This document shows positions 17,143 to 26,338 of a stretch of DNA of 64,000 bases, piece by piece. The notes under the pieces are model-generated. The model saw only the letters and a list, made by a program, of their open reading frames with translations. It made no database searches and was not told where the DNA came from. Within the stretch, counting starts at the first letter, position 1; each line of letters begins with the position of its first letter. The position numbers and the translations under genes are program-made. The DNA comes from Candidatus Gastranaerophilales bacterium (GTDB lineage Bacteria; Cyanobacteriota; Vampirovibrionia; Gastranaerophilales; Gastranaerophilaceae): NCBI GenBank assembly GCA_944322675.1, contig CALUPO010000008.1:1-64000 (forward strand), written 5' to 3'.

Positions 17143-17867
17143 AAAAAATGTTTTTTATTGATGCTGGAACAACCTGGTCAAAAATTGTTGTTTTAAATGA
17201 TAATAAAGAATTTTATAATGAATACAAAAATTATTTTGTAAAAAGTACTGGTATTAAGTCATATTATATATTGCCTTCTAATTTGATAAAACAAATGGAT
17301 ATAGCATTTGACTGCACAACTACCGGTCATATGGCAAAACTAAAAAATATAGATTATAATAACCATTATAATGAAATTATAGCACTTGCAAACGGGGTTA
17401 GAGAAAAGATTAAAAATGAAAAAAATGCTATAATTCTGGATTTGGGAAGTCGTGATTCAAAATGGATACGTTTTATTGATGGTAAATTTTCTGATTTAGA
17501 CTGGAATGCAAGCTGTGGAAGTTCAACAGGTGCCACAATTGAAATGCTGCTTAAATTCTATGACTTGAAGTCTTGTGATATAAAATATCAAAATGAAAAA
17601 TATAATGTCACCTGTGGGATTTTTGCATTTGAAAAAATAATGGATGATATTTCAAATGGTTTAACTTCAGATGTTGCAATAGGACGTCTTATTCATGGAA
17701 TAGCTTATAATAGTTTTTGTTTTGCAAATAAACCTAAAAAAATATATCTCTCAGGCGGATTTTGTAATTTTGATGCTTATTTAACAAGTCTTAAAAAGTA
17801 TTGTGAAGTTGAGTCTTTAGGTAGATTTATTTTATGTGAAGGTTTAATTAATATGCAAAACATTTAA
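17139..17867 (+). CDS. BadF/BadG/BcrA/BcrD (HgdC)-type ATPase, acyl-CoA dehydratase activase family
   Basis: Proteins of this family use ATP hydrolysis to inject an electron at low potential into a partner iron-sulfur enzyme. The ASKHA-fold motifs are present: IDAGTTWSK (7-15), LDLGSRDSK (100-108) and LSGGF (204-208). C126 (NASCGSSTG) and C159 (VTCGIFAFE) align with the two cysteines that bind the [4Fe-4S] cluster between the subunits of HgdC. The CAAGTG motif is altered to CGSSTG. At 242 residues it is slightly short (usual about 255-270). It forms a two-gene unit with the gene before it. The substrate is unknown. Confidence 0.82.
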   Translation: MKKMFFIDAGTTWSKIVVLNDNKEFYNEYKNYFVKSTGIKSYYILPSNLIKQMDIAFDCTTTGHMAKLKNIDYNNHYNEIIALANGVREKIKNEKNAIILDLGSRDSKWIRFIDGKFSDLDWNASCGSSTGATIEMLLKFYDLKSCDIKYQNEKYNVTCGIFAFEKIMDDISNGLTSDVAIGRLIHGIAYNSFCFANKPKKIYLSGGFCNFDAYLTSLKKYCEVESLGRFILCEGLINMQNI

Positions 17868-17893
17868 AAAATTTGCCATATTTATATTTTAAT

Positions 17894-17901
17894 TATAAAA
17901 T
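17894..17901 (+). promoter_or_regulatory. -10 element (TATAAAAT) of fabI
   Basis: TATAAAAT followed by AA is the recurrent -10 form of this window. It gives fabI a leader of about 33 nt, which includes a strong AAGGAG. Confidence 0.5.
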
Positions 17902-17940
17902 AAAAAATAATAGAGAATATTTTTTGTAAGGAGAAAAATT

Positions 17941-18738
17941 ATGGGCATAATGGATGGTAAAAAGGGGTTAATTTTTGGTGTAAGCAATAAACATGGAATA
18001 GCTTATGGTATTGCAAATGAATTATATAAACAAGGGGCTCAAATTGCGTTTACATATGCAAATGAGGCTATGGAAAAACGTGTTAAGCCAATAGCTGATG
18101 AAATGAACTCCAAAATGTGTATTGAATGTGATGTCACAAATGAAGATAATTTGAAAAACACATTTTCAACTTATGAAAAAACTTATGGAAAACTTGATTT
18201 TATGCTTCATGCCGTTGCTTTTGCAAATAAAGAAGACTTATCAGGTGAATTTATTGAAACATCAAAATCAGGATGGGATCTTGCATTGGGCGTTAGTGCT
18301 TATTCGCTTGTAAGTATGTGCCGAAATGCACGTCATTTATTTAATGAAGGTGCCTCTGTTTTGGCTTTAACATATTTAGGTTCTACAAAAATGGTTGCAA
18401 ATTATAATGTTATGGGTGTAGCCAAAGCTGCTTTAGAATCTTCAGCAAGGTATCTTGCTACTGATTTGGGTAAAAATGGTGTTCGTGTAAACTGTCTTTC
18501 AGCCGGTGCCGTTAAAACACTTGCTGCAAAAGGTATATCAGGCTTTGATAAAATGCTTAAAGCCGGTGTTTTAAGATCTCCTTTAAGTAAAAATATTACT
18601 TTAGAAGATGTTGGTAAATCAGGTCTTTATCTTCTTTCTGATTTATCCTCAGGTGTCACAGGCGAAACTATTTTTGTTGATGCGGGATGTCATAGTGTTT
18701 ATTCTTCACTTGATGAAATGGAAGCTATGCTTGGATAA
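17941..18738 (+). CDS. fabI: Enoyl-[acyl-carrier-protein] reductase (NADH)
   Basis: FabI catalyses the last reduction in each round of fatty-acid elongation. It is a short-chain dehydrogenase variant: the N-terminal GKKGLIFGVSNKHGIAYGIA nucleotide-binding segment, the HAVAFA segment, the catalytic Tyr...Lys (YNVMGVAKAAL) and the C-terminal VTGETIFVDAGCH segment are all typical. The 265 residues are normal. The AAGGAG site lies 7 nt before the first ATG. It is a single gene between the activase pair and nadE, with its own terminator. Confidence 0.96.
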   Translation: MGIMDGKKGLIFGVSNKHGIAYGIANELYKQGAQIAFTYANEAMEKRVKPIADEMNSKMCIECDVTNEDNLKNTFSTYEKTYGKLDFMLHAVAFANKEDLSGEFIETSKSGWDLALGVSAYSLVSMCRNARHLFNEGASVLALTYLGSTKMVANYNVMGVAKAALESSARYLATDLGKNGVRVNCLSAGAVKTLAAKGISGFDKMLKAGVLRSPLSKNITLEDVGKSGLYLLSDLSSGVTGETIFVDAGCHSVYSSLDEMEAMLG

Positions 18739-18759
18739 TTTATAAGAAAAAATATTTAA

Positions 18760-18790
18760 AATGACTAAAACAAAATATGTTTTAGTCATT
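18760..18790 (+). terminator. Terminator of fabI
   Basis: A 12-bp stem (AATGACTAAAAC, 18760-18771, with 18779-18790) is followed by a T run. Confidence 0.85.
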
Positions 18791-18850
18791 TTTTATGCCT
18801 GCTAATTTTTGTTATATAATAATTAAGTCAAAATATTATGGTATAAGATT

Positions 18851-20986
18851 ATGAAAGAATATTTAACATTAGCGTTTAATCAATTTGTAAATGAAGTTGA
18901 AAAGAATTTAAATAAACAAAATGATAAGCTATCATATTTATGTGAAATACTTGATATTTTTTTGGATGAAAATAATTATTCTATAAATGAAGTTAATGTT
19001 CAAAAACGTTTATATATTGAAAATAAAATCAATAATTTAAAAAATAAAAAAGCAAATTCAATAGTTCTAGCCCAAATAAATCCACAAGCCGGAAATATCT
19101 CGTATAACGCTAAAAAAATAATAAACTATATAAAAAGTGCAAAAAATATAAATGCTCAAATGATTGTTTTTCCAGAACTTGCACTAATGGGATACCCGAT
19201 ACATGATACAATTGATAGATTTCCATTTATAGTTGATGAAAATATTCGTTATTTAAAGCAAATAACAAAATTTACAAATGATATAACTGCAATAATAGGT
19301 TTTGTTGAAAAACGTGAAAATGTAGACCAAAATTGCGGCAAAATGTATTATAATTCCCTTGCAGTAATTAAAAACGGTAAAATTGAATCAGTTGTTAGAA
19401 AATGTCTTTTGCCCAATTATAGCGAATTTAATGACTATCGTTATATTGAACCTTCAACTTTAGCAGGTTGTCAATATCAAACGAATTTAATATCAGATGA
19501 AACTAAATTATCTAACAAAAGACTTTTAAACATAAACAATGTTGATTATGCATTATCAATATGTGAAGATTGTTGGAATGATAATGAGTTTTTTGAAAAT
19601 AATTTATATAATTTTGACCCTATATATGAATTATCAAAATTAAATCCCGATATATTTATAAATATTTCAGCTTCACCAACAAGAACAAAAAAAGAACAGC
19701 TAAAGCACAATATGCTTTCATTTGTTTCTAAGAAATATAAAAAACCTTTTATATATGTAAACCAAACAGGCTCAACAGATGAAGTTACATTTGATGGTGC
19801 AAGTCGAATTTATGATGAAAATGGTAATTTAATTGTTCGTCTAAAATCATTTAGCGAACAATTTTATTTATTTGAATTTATTAAAGACGAAAATAATAAA
19901 TTAAAATATGACAAAACTCGAAAAGTATATCCGCTTGCCGCCGGGCTTGATAAAACATTAAATGATGAAAAAAAATTTACATTGGATTATGAAAATGATT
20001 TAATGCGAACATATTTAACAATAAAGTGTGCTATTTATGAATATTTTAAAAAGAATAATTTAAAACATGCAGTTTTAGGCTTATCAGGCGGCTTGGATTC
20101 ATCAGTTTGTGCTTGTTTAGTTGCTGATGCAATAGGAAAAGAAAATGTTTACGGGGTAAGTATGCCATCAAAAATTACAAGTGATGAGTCAAAAAACGAT
20201 GCAAAAATTCTAGCTCAAAATCTTGGAATAAATTTTATTGAAGTGCCAATAAAGTCAATGGTTGATGAAATTGATTCGACATTTAAACCTTTATTTAATG
20301 AAATTGAAAATAAATGGAATTTTAGATACAAAAAATCATATACAATGGATAATATTCAGGCTCGAAGCAGGGCTATAATTTTGTGGGGTATTGCAAATGA
20401 ATTTGAAGCTTGTATACCAATTGCAACATCGGATAAATCTGAATTATATATGGGATATGCAACAATAAATGGTGACATGTCAGGCGGGTTTGCTCCTATT
20501 GCTGATGTACCTAAAACAAAAGTTTTTGCATTGGCTAGATTTTTAAATAAAAATAGAGAAGAAAAAAATGCAATACCTGTTGAAATTATAAACAAAAAAC
20601 CCGGTGCTGAACTTGCAATTGATGAAAAAACAGGCAAACCGCTTATAGCCGAAGATGCTTTAATGCCTTATGAATTTCTTGATGAAGTCATATGGAGAAT
20701 TGAAAATAAACGTGAAAGCTATTTTGATATGATTAATTCAACATTTTTTTATGAAACAAAAAATAATATTACAAAAGAACAAAAACAAAAATGGCTTGAA
20801 AAATTTTTCACAAGAATGTCAAAGGCTTTATATAAATGGACAATAATGCCGCCATCTTGTATTGTTGAATCACGTTCTATAAACAAAAATGATTATCGTC
20901 AAAGTGTAATTTCAAACAAAATAAATTTTTGTAATTTTAGAACTGATGATGAAATTTTTAATGAACTAGAAAGTTACTTTGTGTGA
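18851..20986 (+). CDS. nadE: Glutamine-dependent NAD+ synthetase
   Basis: This enzyme amidates nicotinate adenine dinucleotide to NAD. The N-terminal glutaminase (carbon-nitrogen hydrolase) domain has its triad in FPELALMGYP, RKCLLPNYSEF and SICEDCW; the C-terminal synthetase has the PP-loop LGLSGGLDSSV. At 711 residues it is longer than most: the hydrolase fold begins only at about residue 69 (SIVLAQINPQAG), leaving a 68-residue helical, lysine-rich N-terminal extension. No Shine-Dalgarno is visible before the ATG. It is convergent with rel and overlaps it by 13 nt. Confidence 0.95.
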   Translation: MKEYLTLAFNQFVNEVEKNLNKQNDKLSYLCEILDIFLDENNYSINEVNVQKRLYIENKINNLKNKKANSIVLAQINPQAGNISYNAKKIINYIKSAKNINAQMIVFPELALMGYPIHDTIDRFPFIVDENIRYLKQITKFTNDITAIIGFVEKRENVDQNCGKMYYNSLAVIKNGKIESVVRKCLLPNYSEFNDYRYIEPSTLAGCQYQTNLISDETKLSNKRLLNINNVDYALSICEDCWNDNEFFENNLYNFDPIYELSKLNPDIFINISASPTRTKKEQLKHNMLSFVSKKYKKPFIYVNQTGSTDEVTFDGASRIYDENGNLIVRLKSFSEQFYLFEFIKDENNKLKYDKTRKVYPLAAGLDKTLNDEKKFTLDYENDLMRTYLTIKCAIYEYFKKNNLKHAVLGLSGGLDSSVCACLVADAIGKENVYGVSMPSKITSDESKNDAKILAQNLGINFIEVPIKSMVDEIDSTFKPLFNEIENKWNFRYKKSYTMDNIQARSRAIILWGIANEFEACIPIATSDKSELYMGYATINGDMSGGFAPIADVPKTKVFALARFLNKNREEKNAIPVEIINKKPGAELAIDEKTGKPLIAEDALMPYEFLDEVIWRIENKRESYFDMINSTFFYETKNNITKEQKQKWLEKFFTRMSKALYKWTIMPPSCIVESRSINKNDYRQSVISNKINFCNFRTDDEIFNELESYFV

Positions 20987-23205
20987 GTCTTACGTTTTGA
21001 ACCAGAATTTTGACTTTTATTAACTTTACCATTATTTTTTATACAATTATTCACAGAAACACGTTTAACCGAATAAACTTCAGGAATACTTTGAAGAGAA
21101 GTTATAACTCTCCTTAATCTATCAACATTATCAACTTCAATACCCAGATAAAGAATACCTATATTCTTTGCTTTATTGGATTTAATATTTGCATAACTTA
21201 CATTTGCATTACATTCAGTTAGAGTTGTAAGAATTTCCTTTAACATACCTAATTTATCCTGAACATCAACACGTATTGAAGTTATATAGGTTTTATTTGA
21301 TGAATTTTCAGCCCAGGCAATGTTCATTAATCTTTCCTGAGGCACATTATATAAAGAATTACAATCTTTTCTGTGAATGGAAACACCTTTTGAGCAAGTG
21401 ACAACACCAACAATTTCTTCACCACGAACAGGGGAACAGCATTTTGCAAAAGTATAAAGCATACCCTCAAGTCCCACAATGTCATCTTGATTTTTACGTT
21501 TTTTCCTTGTTTGAATAAAACTTGGGTTATCTTTTAATTCTTTTTCAATTTCTTCATCCTTTTTAAGACGATTAATAATTTTAACAACGGTAGTTTCACC
21601 ATATCCTAAAGCTGCAAGCAAATCTTCAGCGGTTCTATAATTCATTTCCAATGCAACTTTATTTAATTCATCATTTTTAATTTTTTCATCAAATACATTT
21701 TTAGTTAACTCCGCTTCAAGAAGGTTTCTTCCAATAACAATATGTTCTTCACGTTTATTTTTCTTGAACCACTGTTTAATTTTGCTTTGAGCAGCTTTTG
21801 ATTTTGCAAAATTTAACCAATCAAGCCGTGGGGTTGCATTTTTTGATGTAAGAATTTCAACAATATCACCATTAACAAGCGGAGTATCAAGTTGAGCAAT
21901 ACGTCCATTTATAAGTGCACCAACAGTTTTACTTCCAACATCAGAGTGAATACGGAATGCAAAATCAATAGCTGTGGCTCCCTGCGGCAAATCAAAAACA
22001 TCTCCCATAGGAGTAAATACAAAAACTTCATTTTCAAAAAAATACGATTTCACTTCATCAACAAATTCATTTGTGTTGTTGGCTTCTTTATCAAGTTCAA
22101 TAAATTTTCTCATCCAACTAAATTTGATATCTTCATCTTTATTGTTTACAGCAGAATACCCTGCTTCTTTATATTTCCAATGAGCTGCGACACCATATTC
22201 AGCCACTTCATGCATTTGTCGTGTTCTTATTTGGACCTCCAATGGTTTTGAACGCGGGCCTAAAACTGATGTATGCAGCGAACGATACATGTTTGCTTTT
22301 GGCATAGCTATATAATCTTTAAACCTGCCTGCTATCGGTTTAAATTGAGAGTGAATAATGCCTAAAACTTCATAGCATTCACGTTCTGATTCAACAATAA
22401 CACGAACTGCAGTAATATCATATAAATCATGAAATGCCATATTGGTACGTTTCATTTTATTATATATACTATAATAATGTTTTGCACGACCTTGAATTTG
22501 TGCATTTATTCCATTTAATTTTAATGTTTTTGAAATACTTTCAATGAGCATTTGGACTGTTTGCTCCCGTTCTTGTTTTTTTTGTGAAACAAGCTGGGCT
22601 ATTTCAAAATATTTATCAGGATGTAAATAACGCAATGATAAATCTTCTAATTCGGCTTTTATTTTACCAATACCTAATCTATGTGCAAGCGGTGCAAAAA
22701 TATCCAAAGTCTCCTGTGCTATTTTTTGTTGTTTTGCCTGTGCCATATAATTAAGTGTTCGCATATTATGAAGTCTATCAGCAAGTTTTAAAAATATAAC
22801 ACGGACATCATTTGCCATTGCTATTATCATACGGCGAAAGTTTTCAGCCTGTCGTTGTTCTTTTGATTTAAACTGATATTTTCCTAATTTTGTTACACCT
22901 AAAACTAAATTTAAAACGTCATCGCCAAAACGTTCTTTAATTTCCTCGGGTTTTGTATCTGTATCTTCCAATACATCATGAAGCAATGCGGCAATTATGG
23001 TTGATTTATCAACAAGCAAATCAGCAAGTATTTTGGCTACAACAAGCGGATGTACTATATAAGGTTCTTCACTTACCCGATATTGTCCTTCATGCACTTT
23101 TTTTGCATAAAAATATGCTTGTTCTATTTCTTCTATATCTTTTTTATCACGATTTTGAGAAATTAAGATTTCTTTTAATTCTTCATAAGAATGTATTTGC
23201 TGCAT
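20974..23205 (-). CDS. Bifunctional (p)ppGpp synthetase/hydrolase (Rel/SpoT)
   Basis: This is the long RelA-SpoT homologue that makes and degrades the stringent-response alarmone. Order: HD hydrolase domain (about 25-180; IAALLHDVLEDTD and LKLADRLHNMRTL), synthetase domain (about 230-350; RFKDYIAMPKANMYRSLHT), TGS (about 395-455; FVFTPMGDVFDLPQGATAIDF), a zinc-finger-like CCSPVRG...HRKDC region (about 590-625) and a C-terminal ACT domain. The intact HDxxED supports hydrolase activity. 743 residues is standard. A -10 box (TAGAAT) ends 8 nt before the ATG and no ribosome binding site is seen. Confidence 0.95.
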   Translation of the reverse strand: MQQIHSYEELKEILISQNRDKKDIEEIEQAYFYAKKVHEGQYRVSEEPYIVHPLVVAKILADLLVDKSTIIAALLHDVLEDTDTKPEEIKERFGDDVLNLVLGVTKLGKYQFKSKEQRQAENFRRMIIAMANDVRVIFLKLADRLHNMRTLNYMAQAKQQKIAQETLDIFAPLAHRLGIGKIKAELEDLSLRYLHPDKYFEIAQLVSQKKQEREQTVQMLIESISKTLKLNGINAQIQGRAKHYYSIYNKMKRTNMAFHDLYDITAVRVIVESERECYEVLGIIHSQFKPIAGRFKDYIAMPKANMYRSLHTSVLGPRSKPLEVQIRTRQMHEVAEYGVAAHWKYKEAGYSAVNNKDEDIKFSWMRKFIELDKEANNTNEFVDEVKSYFFENEVFVFTPMGDVFDLPQGATAIDFAFRIHSDVGSKTVGALINGRIAQLDTPLVNGDIVEILTSKNATPRLDWLNFAKSKAAQSKIKQWFKKNKREEHIVIGRNLLEAELTKNVFDEKIKNDELNKVALEMNYRTAEDLLAALGYGETTVVKIINRLKKDEEIEKELKDNPSFIQTRKKRKNQDDIVGLEGMLYTFAKCCSPVRGEEIVGVVTCSKGVSIHRKDCNSLYNVPQERLMNIAWAENSSNKTYITSIRVDVQDKLGMLKEILTTLTECNANVSYANIKSNKAKNIGILYLGIEVDNVDRLRRVITSLQSIPEVYSVKRVSVNNCIKNNGKVNKSQNSGSKRKTHTK

Positions 23206-23213
23206 TTTTATTT

Positions 23214-23219
23214 ATTCTA
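23214..23219 (-). promoter_or_regulatory. -10 box placed for a leaderless rel mRNA
   Basis: On the minus strand TAGAAT ends 8 nt before the rel start codon (23205), and the gap (AAATAAAA type) has no ribosome binding site. Confidence 0.5.
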
Positions 23220-23293
23220 TCCATTATGTTTATCTTTTATTTTATTTTACTATTTTTTTATCCAATTTACCAGTCTTTTTAATATCCTTATAT

Positions 23294-23299
23294 TATAAT
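23294..23299 (+). promoter_or_regulatory. -10 box (TATAAT) placed for a leaderless mRNA
   Basis: A consensus TATAAT ends exactly 7 nt before the ATG at 23307. The intervening bases are T/A only and hold no ribosome binding site. No good -35 box is seen. Confidence 0.6.
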
Positions 23300-23306
23300 T
23301 TTTTAT

Positions 23307-25076
23307 ATGAAATTAAGAAAGATAATATTTAATATTTTTATTTTAATAATTATTTTTATATTTATTTTGTTTATTGCGTTAAAAAATGAAACAAAACTCG
23401 GTGTTGTATATCAAATATTATCACCTAACAAATTGTGTATTTATTTTAACAATAATAAAACAAACTGCGAAGTTGTTTATATTGATGGCATACTGGATTT
23501 TAAACAAAATAAAGCAAATCTTGGATTTAATAAACTTTATTATTTAGCACTTGAATATAACATTTTAGATTATTTAAATAAAAATATTAAAAATAAAACT
23601 ATTATTTTAAAAAATTATAAGAAAACAAAAGATTCAAATTGTTATGGAGATATTTATATTGATAATCAAAATTTAGCTATAATTTTACTTCAAAATGGGC
23701 TTGGAATTATAGACCCAAATTCTGATAAAAAATATGATTATGAAAAATATCAAAACATTTATAAAGTTAAAAATAACTTTTATATTTTAAAACGGGATAA
23801 CTATTATATTCTAAATATGAAAAACAATATTTACCATAAATTTGATTGTGAGTATGTTTTTAAAATTAAAAAACCAAAATTTATTAAAGATGCTAAAAAC
23901 TATAAACCATGCCATAATTGTATTTTACATGAGTATTCTAAAAAATATAAATATAAGTTTATTGATGAAAAATGTTATAATGATATTTGTTTATATTTTT
24001 CTGATTTTATAAATAAGAAAAGTCCAACATCAAAATGTGATACAAAAATGTGTAAAGTTGTTTTAAATGCTATAAATAATGCATCATCAACAGTTGATAT
24101 TGCCATTTTTGGTTATGAAAATGTACCTGATATTGAAAAAGCAATTTTAAATGCTCAAAATAAAAGAAATGTTAAAGTGAGAATTGTATATGATTTAAAT
24201 TCAAAGAATGAAAGCTATTATAAAGATACTTTAAAGTTAATTTCAAAAATTAAATATTCTAAAGCTGATAGCATAAATTCAAAAGATGATAAATTAATGC
24301 ACAATAAATTTTTAATTATAGATAATAAAGAAATACTAACGGGTTCAACAAATTTGACAGATAGTTGTATAAATGGTTTTAACTCAAATATTTTAGTAAA
24401 AATAAAAAATAAAGAAGTCGCTTCTGCATTCCAAAAAGAATTTGAGCAAATGTATGAGGGTAAATTTCATAATAAAAAAGGACTTCATATTTATGAAAAT
24501 ATAAAAATGAATAATTTTAATATAAATATTTATTTTTCACCAAAATATGATGTAATTATAAATAAAATTATACCCTTAGTTAAGAATAGTAAGAAAAATA
24601 TCTATATTCCAATTTTTTATTTAACACATAAAGAATTAATAAATGCATTAATTGAAGCAAAAAAAAGAAATGTAGATATATTTATATTAATGGATGCCAC
24701 AAGTGCAAACCATAGAAGTTCAAAGGTTGATTTGTTGAGAAAAAATAAAATAAAAGTAAAAGTTGAAAATATGGCAGGTAAAATGCATACAAAAGCTATG
24801 GTTATAGATGAAAAGTATGTAATTTTAGGTTCAATGAATTATAGTTATTCTGGTGTCAATAAAAATGACGAAAATACACTAATTTTAAAAGATGAAAGGA
24901 TAGCAAAAGATATAATAAATTATTTTATGTATAATTGGGAACGTATTGATGAAAAATGGCTATATAAAATTCCAAAACCGGAATCTTTGGATAGTATAAA
25001 TTCTTGTTTTGATGGAGTTGACAATAATTATGACGGGTTCATCGATAAAGATGACAAATTTTGTAAGGTTAAATAA
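23307..25076 (+). CDS. Membrane-anchored phospholipase D-family protein with thermonuclease-like N terminus and calcium-binding-like tail
   Basis: This 589-residue protein has an N-terminal membrane anchor (5-25), a nuclease-like beta region (about 30-140) reminiscent of staphylococcal nuclease but without clear catalytic residues, a small cysteine motif (HKFDC...CHNC, 177-205) like metal-binding modules of Ada or competence nucleases, and two full HKD motifs: HNKFLIID (332-339) and HTKAMVID (494-501). Two HKD motifs make a complete PLD-fold active site; bacterial members act on DNA or phospholipid. The tail (567-586) has CxDGxDNxxDGxxDxxDxxC, like MopE-type calcium-binding repeats. An extracytoplasmic nuclease, perhaps for DNA uptake or scavenging, is inferred. 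Confidence 0.82.
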   Translation: MKLRKIIFNIFILIIIFIFILFIALKNETKLGVVYQILSPNKLCIYFNNNKTNCEVVYIDGILDFKQNKANLGFNKLYYLALEYNILDYLNKNIKNKTIILKNYKKTKDSNCYGDIYIDNQNLAIILLQNGLGIIDPNSDKKYDYEKYQNIYKVKNNFYILKRDNYYILNMKNNIYHKFDCEYVFKIKKPKFIKDAKNYKPCHNCILHEYSKKYKYKFIDEKCYNDICLYFSDFINKKSPTSKCDTKMCKVVLNAINNASSTVDIAIFGYENVPDIEKAILNAQNKRNVKVRIVYDLNSKNESYYKDTLKLISKIKYSKADSINSKDDKLMHNKFLIIDNKEILTGSTNLTDSCINGFNSNILVKIKNKEVASAFQKEFEQMYEGKFHNKKGLHIYENIKMNNFNINIYFSPKYDVIINKIIPLVKNSKKNIYIPIFYLTHKELINALIEAKKRNVDIFILMDATSANHRSSKVDLLRKNKIKVKVENMAGKMHTKAMVIDEKYVILGSMNYSYSGVNKNDENTLILKDERIAKDIINYFMYNWERIDEKWLYKIPKPESLDSINSCFDGVDNNYDGFIDKDDKFCKVK

Positions 25077-25086
25077 TTAAAAACTA

Positions 25087-26244
25087 TTATTTTTTTAGTT
25101 TATCATACATTTTAAAAGCTTCTTCTAACTGAACGTGATATGCTTCTTGTTCAATTAAACTTTGAAAGTAAAGCCGCTTTTGTTCTTTATTTGCAAGATC
25201 TAACACATGTGATGAATAAATAATACTATAATAATATTTTTTTGCAAGTTGTCTTTCTTCTTCTGTTACTTCTTGACCTTTAAAGCTTTCTTCAAGTTTA
25301 ACGTAAAAATCTTTGTTAAAATATTCCGATATGCTATTTTTATAATTTTCTACAAATTGCATTTTTTGATCTTTTGGATTATTGTTTGTTGAAAATCCTT
25401 CGTTTTCATCATTAATAAGTTCATTCAATGTTTTTATTTTTTCCTTAATTGTAGCTTTATGATTTCTGGGTATTTCATAATTATCATATATTGTATCAAG
25501 GTCATAATTTAAACCTTTTAAAGCCAATAATTTTAAAATTTCATCACTTCCATAAACCTTTACAATCAAAGACAATTGTTTAAAATGTTGTAATTCGTGT
25601 GCAAGTATTGCATTTTGAAAGCATTTATAAAATTTTAAAAATTCTTTATCAGATAAACTACTAACTTTATTTTTTAATTCTTTATCTTCTAAAACATTAA
25701 TAATATTATTTATAAATTTCTTATGCTCATTAATAGAATCTAAAGTATGTTTTTCCAAATTATCTTCTGGTATAAGTATTTTACCTGAAACAGGATTAAA
25801 CATTGCATTTGATACTTGAGAAAATTCTTGATTTTTGTCAAATAATTCAAGTTCGGGATGAATTTTAATATTTTTCGTTTCTACGTAATTTTTATATATT
25901 TCTTTTAATTCAACACTTGAAGGTGAAACAAAATAAGCAAGAGCTTCATTTTTTATTTCCTCTTTTAATTGTTTGTATCTTTGAGGAGCTTTTTGTTTTA
26001 ACATTTTACATACATTCTCATAAATACTTTTAAAATCATTCCAATCATATATTTTATACTGGTCTAAATCTTTAAGTAGTAATGTCTGATGTTTTGAGGG
26101 TGTGTTAGTTACTTGTTTATTTTCTATTAGCCCAAAAGTAGCATCATGGTTTACAAATTTATTTAATCTAACTTTTGAAAAGTTTTGATGATTTTTTTTA
26201 ATATAACTATTATTTAAATTATTAAAACTTATTATTTGTCTCAT
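25087..26244 (-). CDS. Hypothetical protein with HExxH zincin-like motif
   Basis: I do not recognise the family. This 385-residue, mostly helical protein contains AILAHELQHFKQ, a textbook HExxH zinc-protease motif (216-220), and further on EQEAYH (365-370), whose glutamate could be the third zinc ligand as in gluzincins. A metallopeptidase is inferred; HExxH alone can occur by chance. There is no signal peptide. Residues 35-38 read ATFG, another case of the [NST]-F-[GK] N-terminal motif. The ribosome binding site GAGGA is good. It stands alone between the PLD gene (convergent) and ychF. Confidence 0.62.
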   Translation of the reverse strand: MRQIISFNNLNNSYIKKNHQNFSKVRLNKFVNHDATFGLIENKQVTNTPSKHQTLLLKDLDQYKIYDWNDFKSIYENVCKMLKQKAPQRYKQLKEEIKNEALAYFVSPSSVELKEIYKNYVETKNIKIHPELELFDKNQEFSQVSNAMFNPVSGKILIPEDNLEKHTLDSINEHKKFINNIINVLEDKELKNKVSSLSDKEFLKFYKCFQNAILAHELQHFKQLSLIVKVYGSDEILKLLALKGLNYDLDTIYDNYEIPRNHKATIKEKIKTLNELINDENEGFSTNNNPKDQKMQFVENYKNSISEYFNKDFYVKLEESFKGQEVTEEERQLAKKYYYSIIYSSHVLDLANKEQKRLYFQSLIEQEAYHVQLEEAFKMYDKLKK

Positions 26245-26338
26245 TATAAATTCCTCAACTATTATATATAGTATTATAATAGTAATATAATTAAAAATAA
26301 ATAATATATTAACTTATGTTAAAAAGAATTATAATTAA

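Noticed and set aside
17139-17867. Methanogenesis-marker or benzoyl-CoA reductase subunit
   Set aside because: The fold is shared, but there are no partner genes for those pathways in the window; only the activase family is claimed.
21892-22251. Plus-strand frames inside the rel gene
   Set aside because: They are antisense shadows of a complete, well-recognised protein.
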